Source of the DNA: Candidatus Neomicrothrix sp. UBA814
GTDB taxonomy: Bacteria > Actinomycetota > Acidimicrobiia > Acidimicrobiales > Poriferisodalaceae
DNA: 64,000 bases
Assembly (NCBI GenBank): GCA_002296525.1
Contig: DBIA01000021.1
Span: forward strand, 248,001-312,000
Direction: 5' to 3'
The notes beneath the pieces were generated by a model, which saw only the letters and a program-made list of their open reading frames with translations, was not told the origin of the DNA and made no database searches. Positions 35,151-43,949 of this stretch are shown piece after piece (positions within the stretch are counted from its first letter, which is position 1; each line of letters starts with the position of its first letter). The position numbers and the translations under genes are program-made.

Positions 35151-36740
35151 TCAAGAAGAGCAAGATAACTGCGAACAGCCGATCTTGGTTCGAGCCCAAT
35201 CGGGTCGCAATGCGTAGAACCGTTCGTACTGTGGCTGTTCCTCGTACGGTAATCGTAAAATCTCTAGTAATTCTGTGACCATCGAGGAATCACCGTCTTC
35301 GGCCTTTTCTATCGCTAATTGCGCCATATAGTTCCGGAGCACATATTTAGGATTGACAGCGTTCATAGCAACAGCTACTTCAACGGATTTGTTTCCAAGT
35401 TCTCGGTGTCGGGCAGACCACTTTTCAGCAAAGTCGATGAAAGACGCTCGTTGGTCGATTGTCATCAGATCCGGCCGATAGACGGCATTCATTAGGGGCG
35501 CACAGCGCTCCTTTTCGTCAACTGGTAGCTCAAAATTAACTTTCGCTAGCTCTCTCCAGAACAAAGTCATATCGGTTTCAACAGTCTGGAGAAGTGCGAG
35601 GGCTTGCTCAGCCAGGTCTCGATCTTTGCGATCCTCCAAATTTGTGAGTCCAAGCTTCGTTGCCATCATTTGCGACCAAGTGGCTTCAAAACGTTGTGCA
35701 TAATGCTCTAATGCCTCCTGAAGAGGCTCAACCGCTCCAACTAGCGGGTATAGCGCATTGGCCAACTGAACAAGGTTCCATTGGGCTATAGACGGTTGGT
35801 TGCCATAGCGGTAACGACGATGTTGGGCGTCTGTCGTGTTTGGAGTCCAATTAGGGTCATAGTTGTCTAACCAGCCGTATGGACCGTAATCAATAGTCAA
35901 ACCCAAGATTGACATGTTGTCAGTGTTCATAACGCCGTGCACAAACCCGACGCGCAACCACTCGGCGATCATGTCTGCGGTTAGTTCGCCTACTTCTTTT
36001 AGCAGCGTTACGTAGGAATCGGGATTGCCGCCATCAATATTTGGGAATTGGGTTTGGATTACGAAATCGGCCAGCTTTTTCAAGGTAGCTTCATCGCCTC
36101 GCGACGCAAATATCTCGAAATTTCCGAACCGAATAAAGGAGGGAGCGACCCGGCAAACGACGGCCCCAGGTTCGGGAGCGGGGTTTCCGTTGTATAAAAC
36201 GTCGCGCACCACAAGATCCCCCGTTGTCACTAACGACAAAGCCCTAGTAGTGGGAACTCCCAGGTGATGCATGGCTTCGCTGCACAAGAACTCTCTTATC
36301 GAGGAACGAAGAACTGCAAGTCCGTCGGCTGACCGTGAATAGGGGGTAGGTCCGGCACCCTTTAGTTGGAGCATCTGGTGGTCGCCGTTGACATCAATGA
36401 CCTCACCCAGAGCTATTGCTCGGCCGTCTCCTAACTGACCCGCCCAATTTCCGAACTGGTGACCGCCATAGCAAGCAGCGTGCGAGTCCATACCTTCCAG
36501 CAAGCGATTACCTGAAAAGATGTCGACAAATTCCGCGCTCTCAGCATCTTCTGCTGCGAGTCCTAGAAGTTCAGACACCTCAGAACTGAATGCAACTAAT
36601 CGAGGAAGTGAAACCGGAGTCGGCGAGACTCGGCTGTAACAGGCTTCGGTCACTTGCCGAGGGTCTGTTCCCTGCGAATCTTCACCAGGGAGTGACGCTG
36701 TGAACCGGTTATCAAATCGCAGTTCGCTGATAGCTACCAA
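35151..36740 (-). CDS. selO: SelO/YdiU pseudokinase AMP-transferase
   Basis: SelO protein of 529 residues, an atypical kinase fold that transfers AMP to Ser, Thr and Tyr of target proteins in E. coli and mitochondria. The N-terminus RFDNRFTASLPGE, then CYGGHQFGNWAGQLGDGRAI and LKGAGPTPYSRSADGLAVLRS are highly typical, as is GVMNTDNMSILGLTIDYGP, where the catalytic Asp and metal ligands sit. The C-terminus ends SCSS, like bacterial SelO with a conserved Cys where eukaryotic SelO has selenocysteine. The TTG start has GAGGA 7 bases upstream, 14 bases after mrp. Confidence 0.95.
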   Translation of the reverse strand: MVAISELRFDNRFTASLPGEDSQGTDPRQVTEACYSRVSPTPVSLPRLVAFSSEVSELLGLAAEDAESAEFVDIFSGNRLLEGMDSHAACYGGHQFGNWAGQLGDGRAIALGEVIDVNGDHQMLQLKGAGPTPYSRSADGLAVLRSSIREFLCSEAMHHLGVPTTRALSLVTTGDLVVRDVLYNGNPAPEPGAVVCRVAPSFIRFGNFEIFASRGDEATLKKLADFVIQTQFPNIDGGNPDSYVTLLKEVGELTADMIAEWLRVGFVHGVMNTDNMSILGLTIDYGPYGWLDNYDPNWTPNTTDAQHRRYRYGNQPSIAQWNLVQLANALYPLVGAVEPLQEALEHYAQRFEATWSQMMATKLGLTNLEDRKDRDLAEQALALLQTVETDMTLFWRELAKVNFELPVDEKERCAPLMNAVYRPDLMTIDQRASFIDFAEKWSARHRELGNKSVEVAVAMNAVNPKYVLRNYMAQLAIEKAEDGDSSMVTELLEILRLPYEEQPQYERFYALRPDWARTKIGCSQLSCSS

Positions 36741-36754
36741 AGTTTTTTCCTCAC

Positions 36755-37897
36755 TCAGACAAGTTTCAGACCCTCGTTGTATCGGCGAGTAGGCAAATAC
36801 TCTTCGGTGAGTAGTCGAGCCATTTCGACAAATGCGGTCGAGGCCTCGCTAGTCGGGTCACTAACAACAATAGGCGACCCGACGTCGCCTCCTTCTCGGA
36901 GTTCAGTCACAAGCGGCACTTGACCCAACAAAGGAACGTCGAGTTCTGAGGCTAGGGCTTCGCCGCCACCAGACCCAAAAATGTCGTATCGCTTACCGTC
37001 GTCTCCCCTGAACCAGCTCATGTTCTCAATCACGCCTCGAACTTGCAGATTGACTTTGTCGGCCATATACGCAGCACGTTGTGCAACCTTTTGTGCTGCG
37101 GGCTGTGGTGTCGTAACCACTAGGAGCTCGGACTTCGGCAGAAATTGCGAAATTGAAAGAGAGATATCGCCGGTTCCCGGGGGCAGGTCCAACAAGAGGT
37201 AGTCCGGGTCATCCCAATGAACATCGGTAAGGAACTGTTCAAGAGCCTTGTGAAGCATTGGGCCCCGCCATATCACGGGTTGGTCTTCGCGAGCGAAAAA
37301 TCCCATGGAGATGCATCGGACCCCGTTGGCTTCCACTGGGATCACCATCTGGTCGATAACAGTTGGGGGGCGGCTAACTCCTAGCATGCGCGGAATAGAA
37401 AATCCCCATACGTCAGCGTCAATGACACCAGTGCGAAGTCCACGTTGGGCCAAGGCAATCGCCAAGTTGGCGGTCACACTTGATTTTCCAACTCCTCCCT
37501 TACCGCTCGCCACAAGTATGACTCGGGTGCGGTTACCGGGTTCAGCGAAAGAAACCAAACGGCCCTCCGCGTGACCGTGTGCCTGTTGAGCGCCACCAGT
37601 GGAGGATGGATCACCAATCAGATGGTTTCGAATAGCCGCTTGTTCTGCCTCATCCATGACCGTAAATTCCACGGAGACCGACTGAACGCCTTCGAGGTCC
37701 TTGATAGCAGTTTCGATGAGGTCCGATAGGGCTTCTTTGACCGGCCAGTCGTCCGTCGGTAAAGCCACTAGAACGTGCGCGTTGCTCCCCGCGACTGATG
37801 CGCCGCGAAGCATGCCCATGGTGTGCAGGTCTCGGCATAACTCGGGATCAACTACGCGACTCGCTACTTCGGCTATGTCATTGTCAGAAATTGTCAT
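36755..37897 (-). CDS. mrp: Mrp/NBP35-type iron-sulfur carrier ATPase
   Basis: P-loop ATPase of 380 residues, thought to carry or assemble iron-sulfur clusters. Residues 1-95 are a DUF59/MIP18 domain. The deviant Walker A motif KGGVGKSSVTANLAIAL is near 132, followed by DADVWGFSIPRMLG and LLLDLPPGTGDISLS. The CxxC pair that bridges the cluster in many homologues is missing: the segment reads SWFRGDDGKRYDIFGSGGGE. I believe this loss is usual in actinobacterial Mrp. It is divergent from a SufR-like regulator and upstream of selO. Confidence 0.93.
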   Translation of the reverse strand: MTISDNDIAEVASRVVDPELCRDLHTMGMLRGASVAGSNAHVLVALPTDDWPVKEALSDLIETAIKDLEGVQSVSVEFTVMDEAEQAAIRNHLIGDPSSTGGAQQAHGHAEGRLVSFAEPGNRTRVILVASGKGGVGKSSVTANLAIALAQRGLRTGVIDADVWGFSIPRMLGVSRPPTVIDQMVIPVEANGVRCISMGFFAREDQPVIWRGPMLHKALEQFLTDVHWDDPDYLLLDLPPGTGDISLSISQFLPKSELLVVTTPQPAAQKVAQRAAYMADKVNLQVRGVIENMSWFRGDDGKRYDIFGSGGGEALASELDVPLLGQVPLVTELREGGDVGSPIVVSDPTSEASTAFVEMARLLTEEYLPTRRYNEGLKLV

Positions 37898-37954
37898 TGT
37901 TGGAGTCTCGCTCTGTCGAAGAGACGGAAAGGGCTATACCACTTGCGGTATCGA

Positions 37955-37968
37955 TAGAATCTAATGGT
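37955..37968 (+). promoter_or_regulatory. Predicted -10 box for the SufR-like gene
   Basis: TAGAAT at 37955-37960 lies 8 bases before the GTG at 37969. It is close to the consensus TATAAT and would yield a leaderless transcript. It sits in the short divergent gap to mrp, where an autoregulatory operator could lie. Confidence 0.5.
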
Positions 37969-38673
37969 GTGAAGGGGCGCTCACTCACTCCCGGTGACTT
38001 CTCGGCTGCTGTTGAGTCAATAACAGCGTCGTTCGGCGACCCCACACGGAGAGAAATCTACTGGGCAGTTAGGTCCTCAGACCGAGGTCTGACGGTCTCC
38101 GATATTGCAAAATCGGTAGGTCTTCATAACAACGTAGCTCGCCATCATCTCGATAAATTGGCCGCCGCTGGCCATCTAATAGTCGATATTCAACGAGAGC
38201 CAAAAGCTGGGCGACCATCAAAGCGTTATCGTTCAGCCAAATCCGAGATTGCTTTTGAATTTCCGGCCCGCCATGACGATCTTATGGGCACTCTGCTAGG
38301 CAGAGCACTAGCACTTCTTCCTCCGAAAGAAGCTGACCGGCTTGCAGAGGAAGTGGGCCACGAATACGGCCTTCATTTAGCAGCGGAAATGGCTCCCGGA
38401 GATGCTCAACGTTCACTTCATTCGGCGGTTGCGACAGTTGCGGAAACACTCACTTCACATGGCTTTGCAGCTCACAGCGAAGGCACAGAAGGACAACTTA
38501 GGATCGTGTCAGAACATTGTCCGTTCGGCCAGGCAGCTATTGACCATCCTGTTCTTTGTGCAATAGATCGAGGTCTCGTAAGGGGGATGCTCGCTGGCCT
38601 ATACGGGGAGACAGCGCCAGAGCTAACCGGTTCTTTTGCGACGGGTCAGTCGGCTTGCACCACTTTGGTATAG
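37969..38673 (+). CDS. SufR-like iron-sulfur-sensing regulator
   Basis: Transcription regulator of 234 residues. A winged helix-turn-helix occupies residues 10-90 (FGDPTRREIYWAV, VSDIAKSVGLHNNVARHHLDKLAAAG). The C-terminal domain matches the SufR-type group, in which cysteines bind a 4Fe-4S cluster: EHCPFGQAAIDHPVLCAIDR gives C-x12-C, and a third Cys lies 33 residues later (QSAC). This agrees with the three-cysteine pattern of mycobacterial SufR, though the last spacing differs by a few residues. The mrp gene, an Fe-S carrier, starts 71 bases away in the opposite direction, a likely target. The frame is open back to 37798, inside mrp. Confidence 0.85.
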   Translation: MKGRSLTPGDFSAAVESITASFGDPTRREIYWAVRSSDRGLTVSDIAKSVGLHNNVARHHLDKLAAAGHLIVDIQREPKAGRPSKRYRSAKSEIAFEFPARHDDLMGTLLGRALALLPPKEADRLAEEVGHEYGLHLAAEMAPGDAQRSLHSAVATVAETLTSHGFAAHSEGTEGQLRIVSEHCPFGQAAIDHPVLCAIDRGLVRGMLAGLYGETAPELTGSFATGQSACTTLV

Positions 38674-38688
38674 CTAATCGACTTGCCG

Positions 38689-39516
38689 CTATTCAGGCCT
38701 CGAACCAAGCTCAGTTCTCATCTCATCGAGAATTTGGCTGAGTTGAGACTGCATAGCTTGAGGCGGCGAGCGCTTCAGGGCCTCTTGATACATTTCAATT
38801 GCGAGAGTCAAGTCGCCCTGAAGTTCTCGAGCTACGAAACCTCTAAAGATGTAGGCATCGAAGTTCTCCGGCTTCAGAGCAACGGCTTCATCAAGGTTTC
38901 GAATTCCCTCTTCACGAACCTCAGGGTCGTTAATGCGAACCAAAATCCAGCCGCGCAGGGTCAGCGCCTCAACGTGCTGTGGCTCGACAAGTAGGACTTG
39001 GTCAAGTTGTCGGACTGCCGATAACGGATCCGCTGACCTTTCGTGCAGTCGAGCGGATAGCAGCAATGCTTCCTGCATACTTGGAGCGTCTCGAAGTACT
39101 TCTTCGACAACCTCGCGTGCACCTTCAAGGTCGTCAGCAAAAAATAAATTTTGTGCATCTGCCAATCGGCTTCTTGGCGAACGATCAATTTCACCCGAGA
39201 TCGGATCCCCGGGCGCTCTTAAGCCTGAGAACTGAGCTACAGCTATTCCAGCAATGACTGCGGTCACGCCTATAGCCAGCAGCCACCAGAAGCGGCTTTG
39301 AGGTCGGTGGTCGAACGTTGTTGAAGTCTCCCCTTTACGGGCTCTAGCGACCGCTGCGAGTCGACGCATGTAATCATTACGGAGAGTTTCGTATTCGCTA
39401 TCGCTCAGATCTCCATTCGAGTGTTCATCTTCCAGATCGTCGAGGGAACGCAACAGGAATTCTTGTTCTTCGGCCAACTTTTCGTCGTTAAAAGTCTCTG
39501 GCCTTGCGGTACTCAA
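38689..39516 (-). CDS. ccmI: CcmI-like TPR protein of cytochrome c maturation
   Basis: Last gene of the ccm operon, 275 residues. A cytoplasmic N-terminal helix pair (EQEFLLRSLDDLEDEHSNGDLS) is typical of CcmI. It is followed by one membrane helix near residues 75-93 (FWWLLAIGVTAVIAGIAV) and an outside domain of about four TPR units that in other species holds apocytochrome c for haem attachment. It overlaps ccmH by four bases. It ends 15 bases from the converging SufR-like gene. Confidence 0.82.
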   Translation of the reverse strand: MSTARPETFNDEKLAEEQEFLLRSLDDLEDEHSNGDLSDSEYETLRNDYMRRLAAVARARKGETSTTFDHRPQSRFWWLLAIGVTAVIAGIAVAQFSGLRAPGDPISGEIDRSPRSRLADAQNLFFADDLEGAREVVEEVLRDAPSMQEALLLSARLHERSADPLSAVRQLDQVLLVEPQHVEALTLRGWILVRINDPEVREEGIRNLDEAVALKPENFDAYIFRGFVARELQGDLTLAIEMYQEALKRSPPQAMQSQLSQILDEMRTELGSRPE

Positions 39517-39971
39517 TTTTTCCCCCGCAACGAACGCACTATTCGAAGATCCTCGTCAGAGACTTCTAGCTCTCGACCAGCCCGCCAGCGAACGAAAGCG
39601 AACGCAAGTGCTCCAATCGATACGACAGCCACGAAGACCGGCACCATCCAGACCAACGATGCGATTCCGGTACGTGGAGGGATCGCATTAACGTCTGCCC
39701 CATATTGCCTGGCCATCCATGCGCGAATCTCTTCATCAGAACGTCCTTGTTCTACAAGTTCGTCAACTTGGGCCCTTATCGCTGCTGCTACGGGCGCGTT
39801 TGACTCGAGGACATTCTGTCCATCACACACCGGACACAGAACCGTCGCTTTAATTTCGTAGGCGCGTTGGGCTTCTGTTGCGGGAGGGTCCTCAGCAACA
39901 GCCGCTACTAGAAGTGACGCCGAGGCAACGATCATCACGCAAAACCACGAAACCCAAAGTCGAATTTTCAT
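39513..39971 (-). CDS. ccmH: CcmH thioreductase/haem lyase subunit
   Basis: CcmH of 152 residues. After a signal anchor, the conserved redox motif is LCPVCDGQNVLESNAPVA, the CxxC that reduces the haem-binding cysteines of apocytochrome c. The segment MARQYGADVNAIPPRTGIAS precedes the membrane helix VWMVPVFVAVVSIGALAFAFV. It overlaps ccmG and ccmI by four bases each, as expected for a single operon. Confidence 0.92.
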   Translation of the reverse strand: MKIRLWVSWFCVMIVASASLLVAAVAEDPPATEAQRAYEIKATVLCPVCDGQNVLESNAPVAAAIRAQVDELVEQGRSDEEIRAWMARQYGADVNAIPPRTGIASLVWMVPVFVAVVSIGALAFAFVRWRAGRELEVSDEDLRIVRSLRGKN

Positions 39972-40519
39972 GAAGCTAAATTTTCTCGCTCTAAGTCGTT
40001 CACGACCCGGTCCACTTCGTCAGCCGTGATCTGTCCCTGCCATCGCGCCACAACCGTGCCACCCGGAGCAACCAAGAAAGATTCTGGAGGGCGTAAGACG
40101 CTGAAAGCCACCGCCCATGCCGCATCGCCATCTACCAAAACCGGCCAATCCCCTCCGTATTCATCGAAAAAAGCCCTTGCGTCCTCCTCTGTATCGCCAA
40201 ACGGAACACTGACAACAACCGCGTCGTCTCTGTGGCGTTGCCTCCATTCAGTTAATTCAGGATGTTCTCGTTGGCAAGGCACACACCACGAAGCAAAGAA
40301 GTTCACCAGGACCCACCTTGAGGAGTAGTCATCAATATCGAAAAATTGCCCATTTATGCCCACCCCCGCAACTGGAGGTACCAATTTGCCAATTAGAGGA
40401 CTGCTCGAAGCCGATCCATTCCCGCTTTCTCTAGTAGCGAGCACCACCACAAAAGCCACTAGCAATAACGCAGCGCCTGCGCTCACTAGGCGAACCGTTA
40501 AAGATCTCCACTCCGTCAC
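39968..40519 (-). CDS. ccmG: CcmG/DsbE thiol-disulfide oxidoreductase
   Basis: Membrane-anchored thioredoxin-fold protein of 183 residues that keeps apocytochrome c or CcmH reduced. An N-terminal anchor helix is followed by VNFFASWCVPCQREHPEL with the WCxxC active site and the cis-proline strand RPPESFLVAPGG. The central acidic insertion is as in DsbE. It overlaps ccmF and ccmH by four bases. Confidence 0.93.
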   Translation of the reverse strand: MTEWRSLTVRLVSAGAALLLVAFVVVLATRESGNGSASSSPLIGKLVPPVAGVGINGQFFDIDDYSSRWVLVNFFASWCVPCQREHPELTEWRQRHRDDAVVVSVPFGDTEEDARAFFDEYGGDWPVLVDGDAAWAVAFSVLRPPESFLVAPGGTVVARWQGQITADEVDRVVNDLERENLAS

Positions 40520-42447
40520 GCGAGAGCGTCTTCCAACTCAGAGTGGCGTTTCCGTCGCTCCGGAACGATCGCCAACACGGTGCCGGCAGCTATTACAAAA
40601 CCCCCAACCCAAATCCATCCCACCAAGGGTTCCACCAATACCCTCACGACGACGACATCGCTATTTTCCTCAGGGATAGCAACGAGACTCAAATAGACGT
40701 CGTCAACCAAGCTAGTAGCTACCGACGGAGTCGCTATGGGCCGGCCGAAGGTCGGATATTGAGTAATTGCAGGAGCATAAACACCCCTTCCTTCCACCTC
40801 AATTTGCGCCCGAACCACGCGGTTGGGACCATCCATTTCATCGGTCAGCTCCACAAAGCGTATTTGATGACCAGCTACTGATCCCCCTTCTCCCGGTCGA
40901 AGCTGAAATTCTCCCTCTTCACTAAACGAAGTACTCGCAATAAACCCGAACGCAAGCAAACTCACCCCAATGTGAGCGACCATGCCACCACCGGCCCTAC
41001 CCGTGGCGGCTCGCCAACCCTGCCTTCGAGCCGTTAACGCAAGATGACGAACCGCGGAACCTATAACAAAACCGCCAAGACCGATACCTAGGACCGGGCC
41101 GAGGCCCTCGGCTCCAAGCCATACAGCCGCAGCCATCGTTAACGCACCCAACGCAGCCGGGCCGAGGGCACGAGTTCCGAGCAAATGACCGTTTGTCGAT
41201 CGCCAAGTGAGTAACGGTGCGACACCCATGACCAGAAGGAGGGCTATGCCCAATGGCAATAACATCCGGTCGAAATAAGGTCGACCAACTGCCAGCTGGT
41301 CGTTATTAATCGCCTCAACAATTAAAGGGAAGACGGTGCCCAATAAAATAATGAACGCGACAAGCGTGAAAAGTAAATTGTTAGCCAAAAAGGCACCCTC
41401 ACGAGACACCGGCGAGTCAATCGAACCGGGTGACCGGAGCTGGTCACCGCGCCACCCAACTAGGGCCACTGACAGAATCACAATTGTCGCGAAAAGACCC
41501 AACAACAGAGGACCCAAACTGGAGGCACTGAATTCGTGAACCGAGTCAATGACCCCGGAGCGCGTCAAGAAAGTGCCAAAAATCGTAAGCGCAAACGTTG
41601 CGAGGAGAAGCGACAGATTCCAAACTCGCAACATTCCTCGACGTTCTTGCACTATCACCGAGTGCAGGAACGCCGTGCCGGTCAACCACGGAAGCAGCGA
41701 CGCATTTTCGACCGGATCCCAAGCCCAGTAGCCGCCCCAACCCAACACCTCGTAGGACCACCAAGCTCCTAGAAGAATGCCAACGGTCAAACTTCCCCAA
41801 GCAATGAGAGTCCATACGCGGGTTGTGACTAACCATCCCTCGCCTAGGCGACCAGTGACCAAGGCTGCAACGGCGAACCCAAAGGGAACAGTGAATCCCA
41901 CATAACCCAGATAGAGCATCACAGGATGAATCGCCATTAGGGGGTGATTTCTGAGCAACGGATTCAGACCTTCCCCATCTAGAGGCGCTACCAGCAACGT
42001 GCCGAAGGGATCCGCAGGAGCTGCTAACAACCCAAAGAAGAACACACAGACGGCGAGCATGGTGAGAAGAGCCCAGGCAACGAGACGGTCTTCGATACGA
42101 CGTCTAAAAGAGATCGAAACCGCTGCGACATAACCAGAAAGCACCAGAGCCCACAACAGCAATGAACCTTCTAGGGCACCCCATAGGGTTGCGACCTTGT
42201 ACAGCCAAGGCGTAGCACGTGTGGAATTGGCTGCTACGTACTGCATCGAGAAGTTGTCTGTTAGGAGCCCAACCTCCATTGCCAAGACAGCTATAACGCA
42301 TCCTGCCGTCATTGTTCCCACCCACCAAAAGACTCTCCGGTGATGTTCAGAACGTCGCAACGACAAGGCCATGACAAGAGTCGCGGCGCCACCGATTGCT
42401 CCAACAAGACCGAGGCCGACTCCCACGGTGCCCAGGAACGCTGTCAC
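40516..42447 (-). CDS. ccmF: CcmF haem lyase
   Basis: Polytopic protein of 643 residues with about 15 membrane helices that joins haem to apocytochrome c. The WWD motif is clear: WGGYWAWDPVENASLLPWL, near residues 227-245. Conserved histidines flank it, for example in HPLMAIHPVMLYLGYVG and FLHSVIVQERRG. FLTRSGVIDSVHEFS is another diagnostic stretch. A large outside loop near 520-590 precedes the last helix. It overlaps both neighbours by four bases. Confidence 0.96.
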   Translation of the reverse strand: MTAFLGTVGVGLGLVGAIGGAATLVMALSLRRSEHHRRVFWWVGTMTAGCVIAVLAMEVGLLTDNFSMQYVAANSTRATPWLYKVATLWGALEGSLLLWALVLSGYVAAVSISFRRRIEDRLVAWALLTMLAVCVFFFGLLAAPADPFGTLLVAPLDGEGLNPLLRNHPLMAIHPVMLYLGYVGFTVPFGFAVAALVTGRLGEGWLVTTRVWTLIAWGSLTVGILLGAWWSYEVLGWGGYWAWDPVENASLLPWLTGTAFLHSVIVQERRGMLRVWNLSLLLATFALTIFGTFLTRSGVIDSVHEFSASSLGPLLLGLFATIVILSVALVGWRGDQLRSPGSIDSPVSREGAFLANNLLFTLVAFIILLGTVFPLIVEAINNDQLAVGRPYFDRMLLPLGIALLLVMGVAPLLTWRSTNGHLLGTRALGPAALGALTMAAAVWLGAEGLGPVLGIGLGGFVIGSAVRHLALTARRQGWRAATGRAGGGMVAHIGVSLLAFGFIASTSFSEEGEFQLRPGEGGSVAGHQIRFVELTDEMDGPNRVVRAQIEVEGRGVYAPAITQYPTFGRPIATPSVATSLVDDVYLSLVAIPEENSDVVVVRVLVEPLVGWIWVGGFVIAAGTVLAIVPERRKRHSELEDALA

Positions 42448-42995
42448 GAGTGATCTACCGGAACCTCGAACGAACAGTCGTCTAGAAAGCCCGCTGGAGG
42501 TTCCTCATTAACTCGAACCTCATTGGCTGATGCATATTCGTTGGTGTGTTTGACCAGCATGCGATCACTTCGAAAATAGTGGCTGTCAGCACCGGCAGCA
42601 GTCTGACTTTTACCTTGAACCCAACGGCCTTCTAGGACCACCGGAATCCAAGGAGATTCAAACAATTCAGGTGGGTCACCGGTGTGACGGATCGCTGCGA
42701 CCGCGCACTCGTGAACAATTTGAAACGTTGTGACTCCAGATTCGCCTTGCACTGATGAAGGAATTACTCGTCCCTGAATTCGAAAGCGACTAGTGCCTAA
42801 CTCAGTGCGCTGTTCAATTGCTTCGTCTACGTTTCGAAAAAACAAAGTCGCGTTGCGAAGTCCTTGGGCAGTGACGAACGCCAGTGCGGCAATTAACAAG
42901 ACAGCTATAACCAAGATGATCCATCGGCGGCGTCGATGAATTGTCCGGCGAACTTCTTCAGGTTCTTCAATCTCGTGTCGGGGCGTTAAATCCAT
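42444..42995 (-). CDS. ccmE: CcmE haem chaperone
   Basis: CcmE of 183 residues, which carries covalently bound haem to CcmF outside the membrane. One N-terminal helix (WIILVIAVLLIAALAFV) follows a basic stretch RRTIHRRRR. The beta-barrel domain has FRIQGRVIPSSV and the haem-attachment motif LVKHTNEYASANEV, a standard HxxxY (not the CxxxY of some archaea and Gram-positives). The terminal extension is acidic. It starts 2 bases after the ccmD stop. Confidence 0.93.
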   Translation of the reverse strand: MDLTPRHEIEEPEEVRRTIHRRRRWIILVIAVLLIAALAFVTAQGLRNATLFFRNVDEAIEQRTELGTSRFRIQGRVIPSSVQGESGVTTFQIVHECAVAAIRHTGDPPELFESPWIPVVLEGRWVQGKSQTAAGADSHYFRSDRMLVKHTNEYASANEVRVNEEPPAGFLDDCSFEVPVDHS

Positions 42996-42997
42996 GA

Positions 42998-43168
42998 CTA
43001 GGTATCCGTTGGCAAATCAGACTCTTGTAATTGGCCGCTTTGGTGCACTTCGCCGATGCCAATTTTTCGTCCGATAGTTCGACCGCGACTGACAACCCAG
43101 AGACTGTACGTAACGATCACGACAAAAGTGAGGCCCCAACCGATTGCAACCGTCGCAACTTCGCTCAC
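42998..43168 (-). CDS. ccmD: CcmD small membrane protein
   Basis: Open frame of 56 residues. It starts with a GTG whose GTGA overlaps the ccmC stop codon and ends with TAG just before ccmE. The translation begins MSEVATVAIGWGLTFVVIVT; one membrane helix at about 7-27 is followed by a basic stretch (SRGRTIGRK) and a polar tail. The length, topology and place between ccmC and ccmE are those of CcmD, which helps release haem-loaded CcmE from CcmABC. Sequence identity is always low in this family, so position is the main evidence. Confidence 0.85.
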   Translation of the reverse strand: MSEVATVAIGWGLTFVVIVTYSLWVVSRGRTIGRKIGIGEVHQSGQLQESDLPTDT

Positions 43169-43947
43169 GACACTTCTCCAGCTGCAGTGCTGTCAGTCGG
43201 TTTCTCTTGATGGCGTGACGAGATCAACATTTTCAAGTTCTCTTCATCCCGTATTTCCTCTAGGCGAATCACTCGGTAACGATGAATAATCAGCCATGCA
43301 CCAACAATTGTCACCGTCAGCGCGGAATACAAGAGGGTCCAATACATTTCCCCGGTGATTTCTGGTCGACGCCCTACGCTCAGACTCGCCTTTTGGTGGA
43401 GGGTCCGCCACCAATCAACCGAATAATGCACAATTGGCACATTGATAAACGAGATCAGGGCCATAACAGCAGCACGACGCCCGCGAACTACCGGATCAGC
43501 CGGCAGTCTTCTGAGTGCGAGGTACCCCAAATAAGTGACGAAGAGGAGAACCGTGGTCGTAAGTCGAGCATCCCACTGCCAATATGTTCCCCAGGTCACT
43601 TTGCCCCAGAGCATCCCGGTGATCAGCGTCAAGCCCGTAAATACAACTCCAACCTCGGCAGCGGAACCAGCGAGTCGGTCATAGTGTCGTCCGCTGTCTT
43701 CTCTGCGCTTACTTCGGGCTAGGAACAGCAAACTCGAGATGGAAGTTAAAACAAAAGATCCGTAGGCGATCCAAATGGAGGGGACGTGTAAGTAGAGCAT
43801 CCGCACTGCTTCACCCTGAACGACATCAGGTGGGGATATGAAGAGCCCCAGAACGGCCATGACCACACTTGCGGCAATTCCCAATATGCCCAGAACACGA
43901 GTCAGAGGCGTCGCTGTCATCTTGCTGTCGTCCGTCCGCTCAGGCAC
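43165..43947 (-). CDS. ccmC: CcmC haem exporter subunit
   Basis: Membrane protein of 260 residues with six helices that loads haem on CcmE. The WWD-type motif is WGKVTWGTYWQWDARLTTTVLLF, flanked by histidines in YLHVPSIWIAYG and NVPIVHYSVDWW. The GTG at 43947 is used because GGAGG lies about 10 bases before it; the open frame runs to 44040 but overlaps ccmB. The C-terminal tail is charged. It overlaps ccmD by four bases. Confidence 0.94.
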   Translation of the reverse strand: MPERTDDSKMTATPLTRVLGILGIAASVVMAVLGLFISPPDVVQGEAVRMLYLHVPSIWIAYGSFVLTSISSLLFLARSKRREDSGRHYDRLAGSAAEVGVVFTGLTLITGMLWGKVTWGTYWQWDARLTTTVLLFVTYLGYLALRRLPADPVVRGRRAAVMALISFINVPIVHYSVDWWRTLHQKASLSVGRRPEITGEMYWTLLYSALTVTIVGAWLIIHRYRVIRLEEIRDEENLKMLISSRHQEKPTDSTAAGEVS

Positions 43948-43949
43948 TG

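Noticed and set aside
36755..37897. Missing CxxC in Mrp as a sign of an inactive protein.
   Set aside because: As far as I know other actinobacterial Mrp proteins also lack it, and the ATPase motifs are intact.
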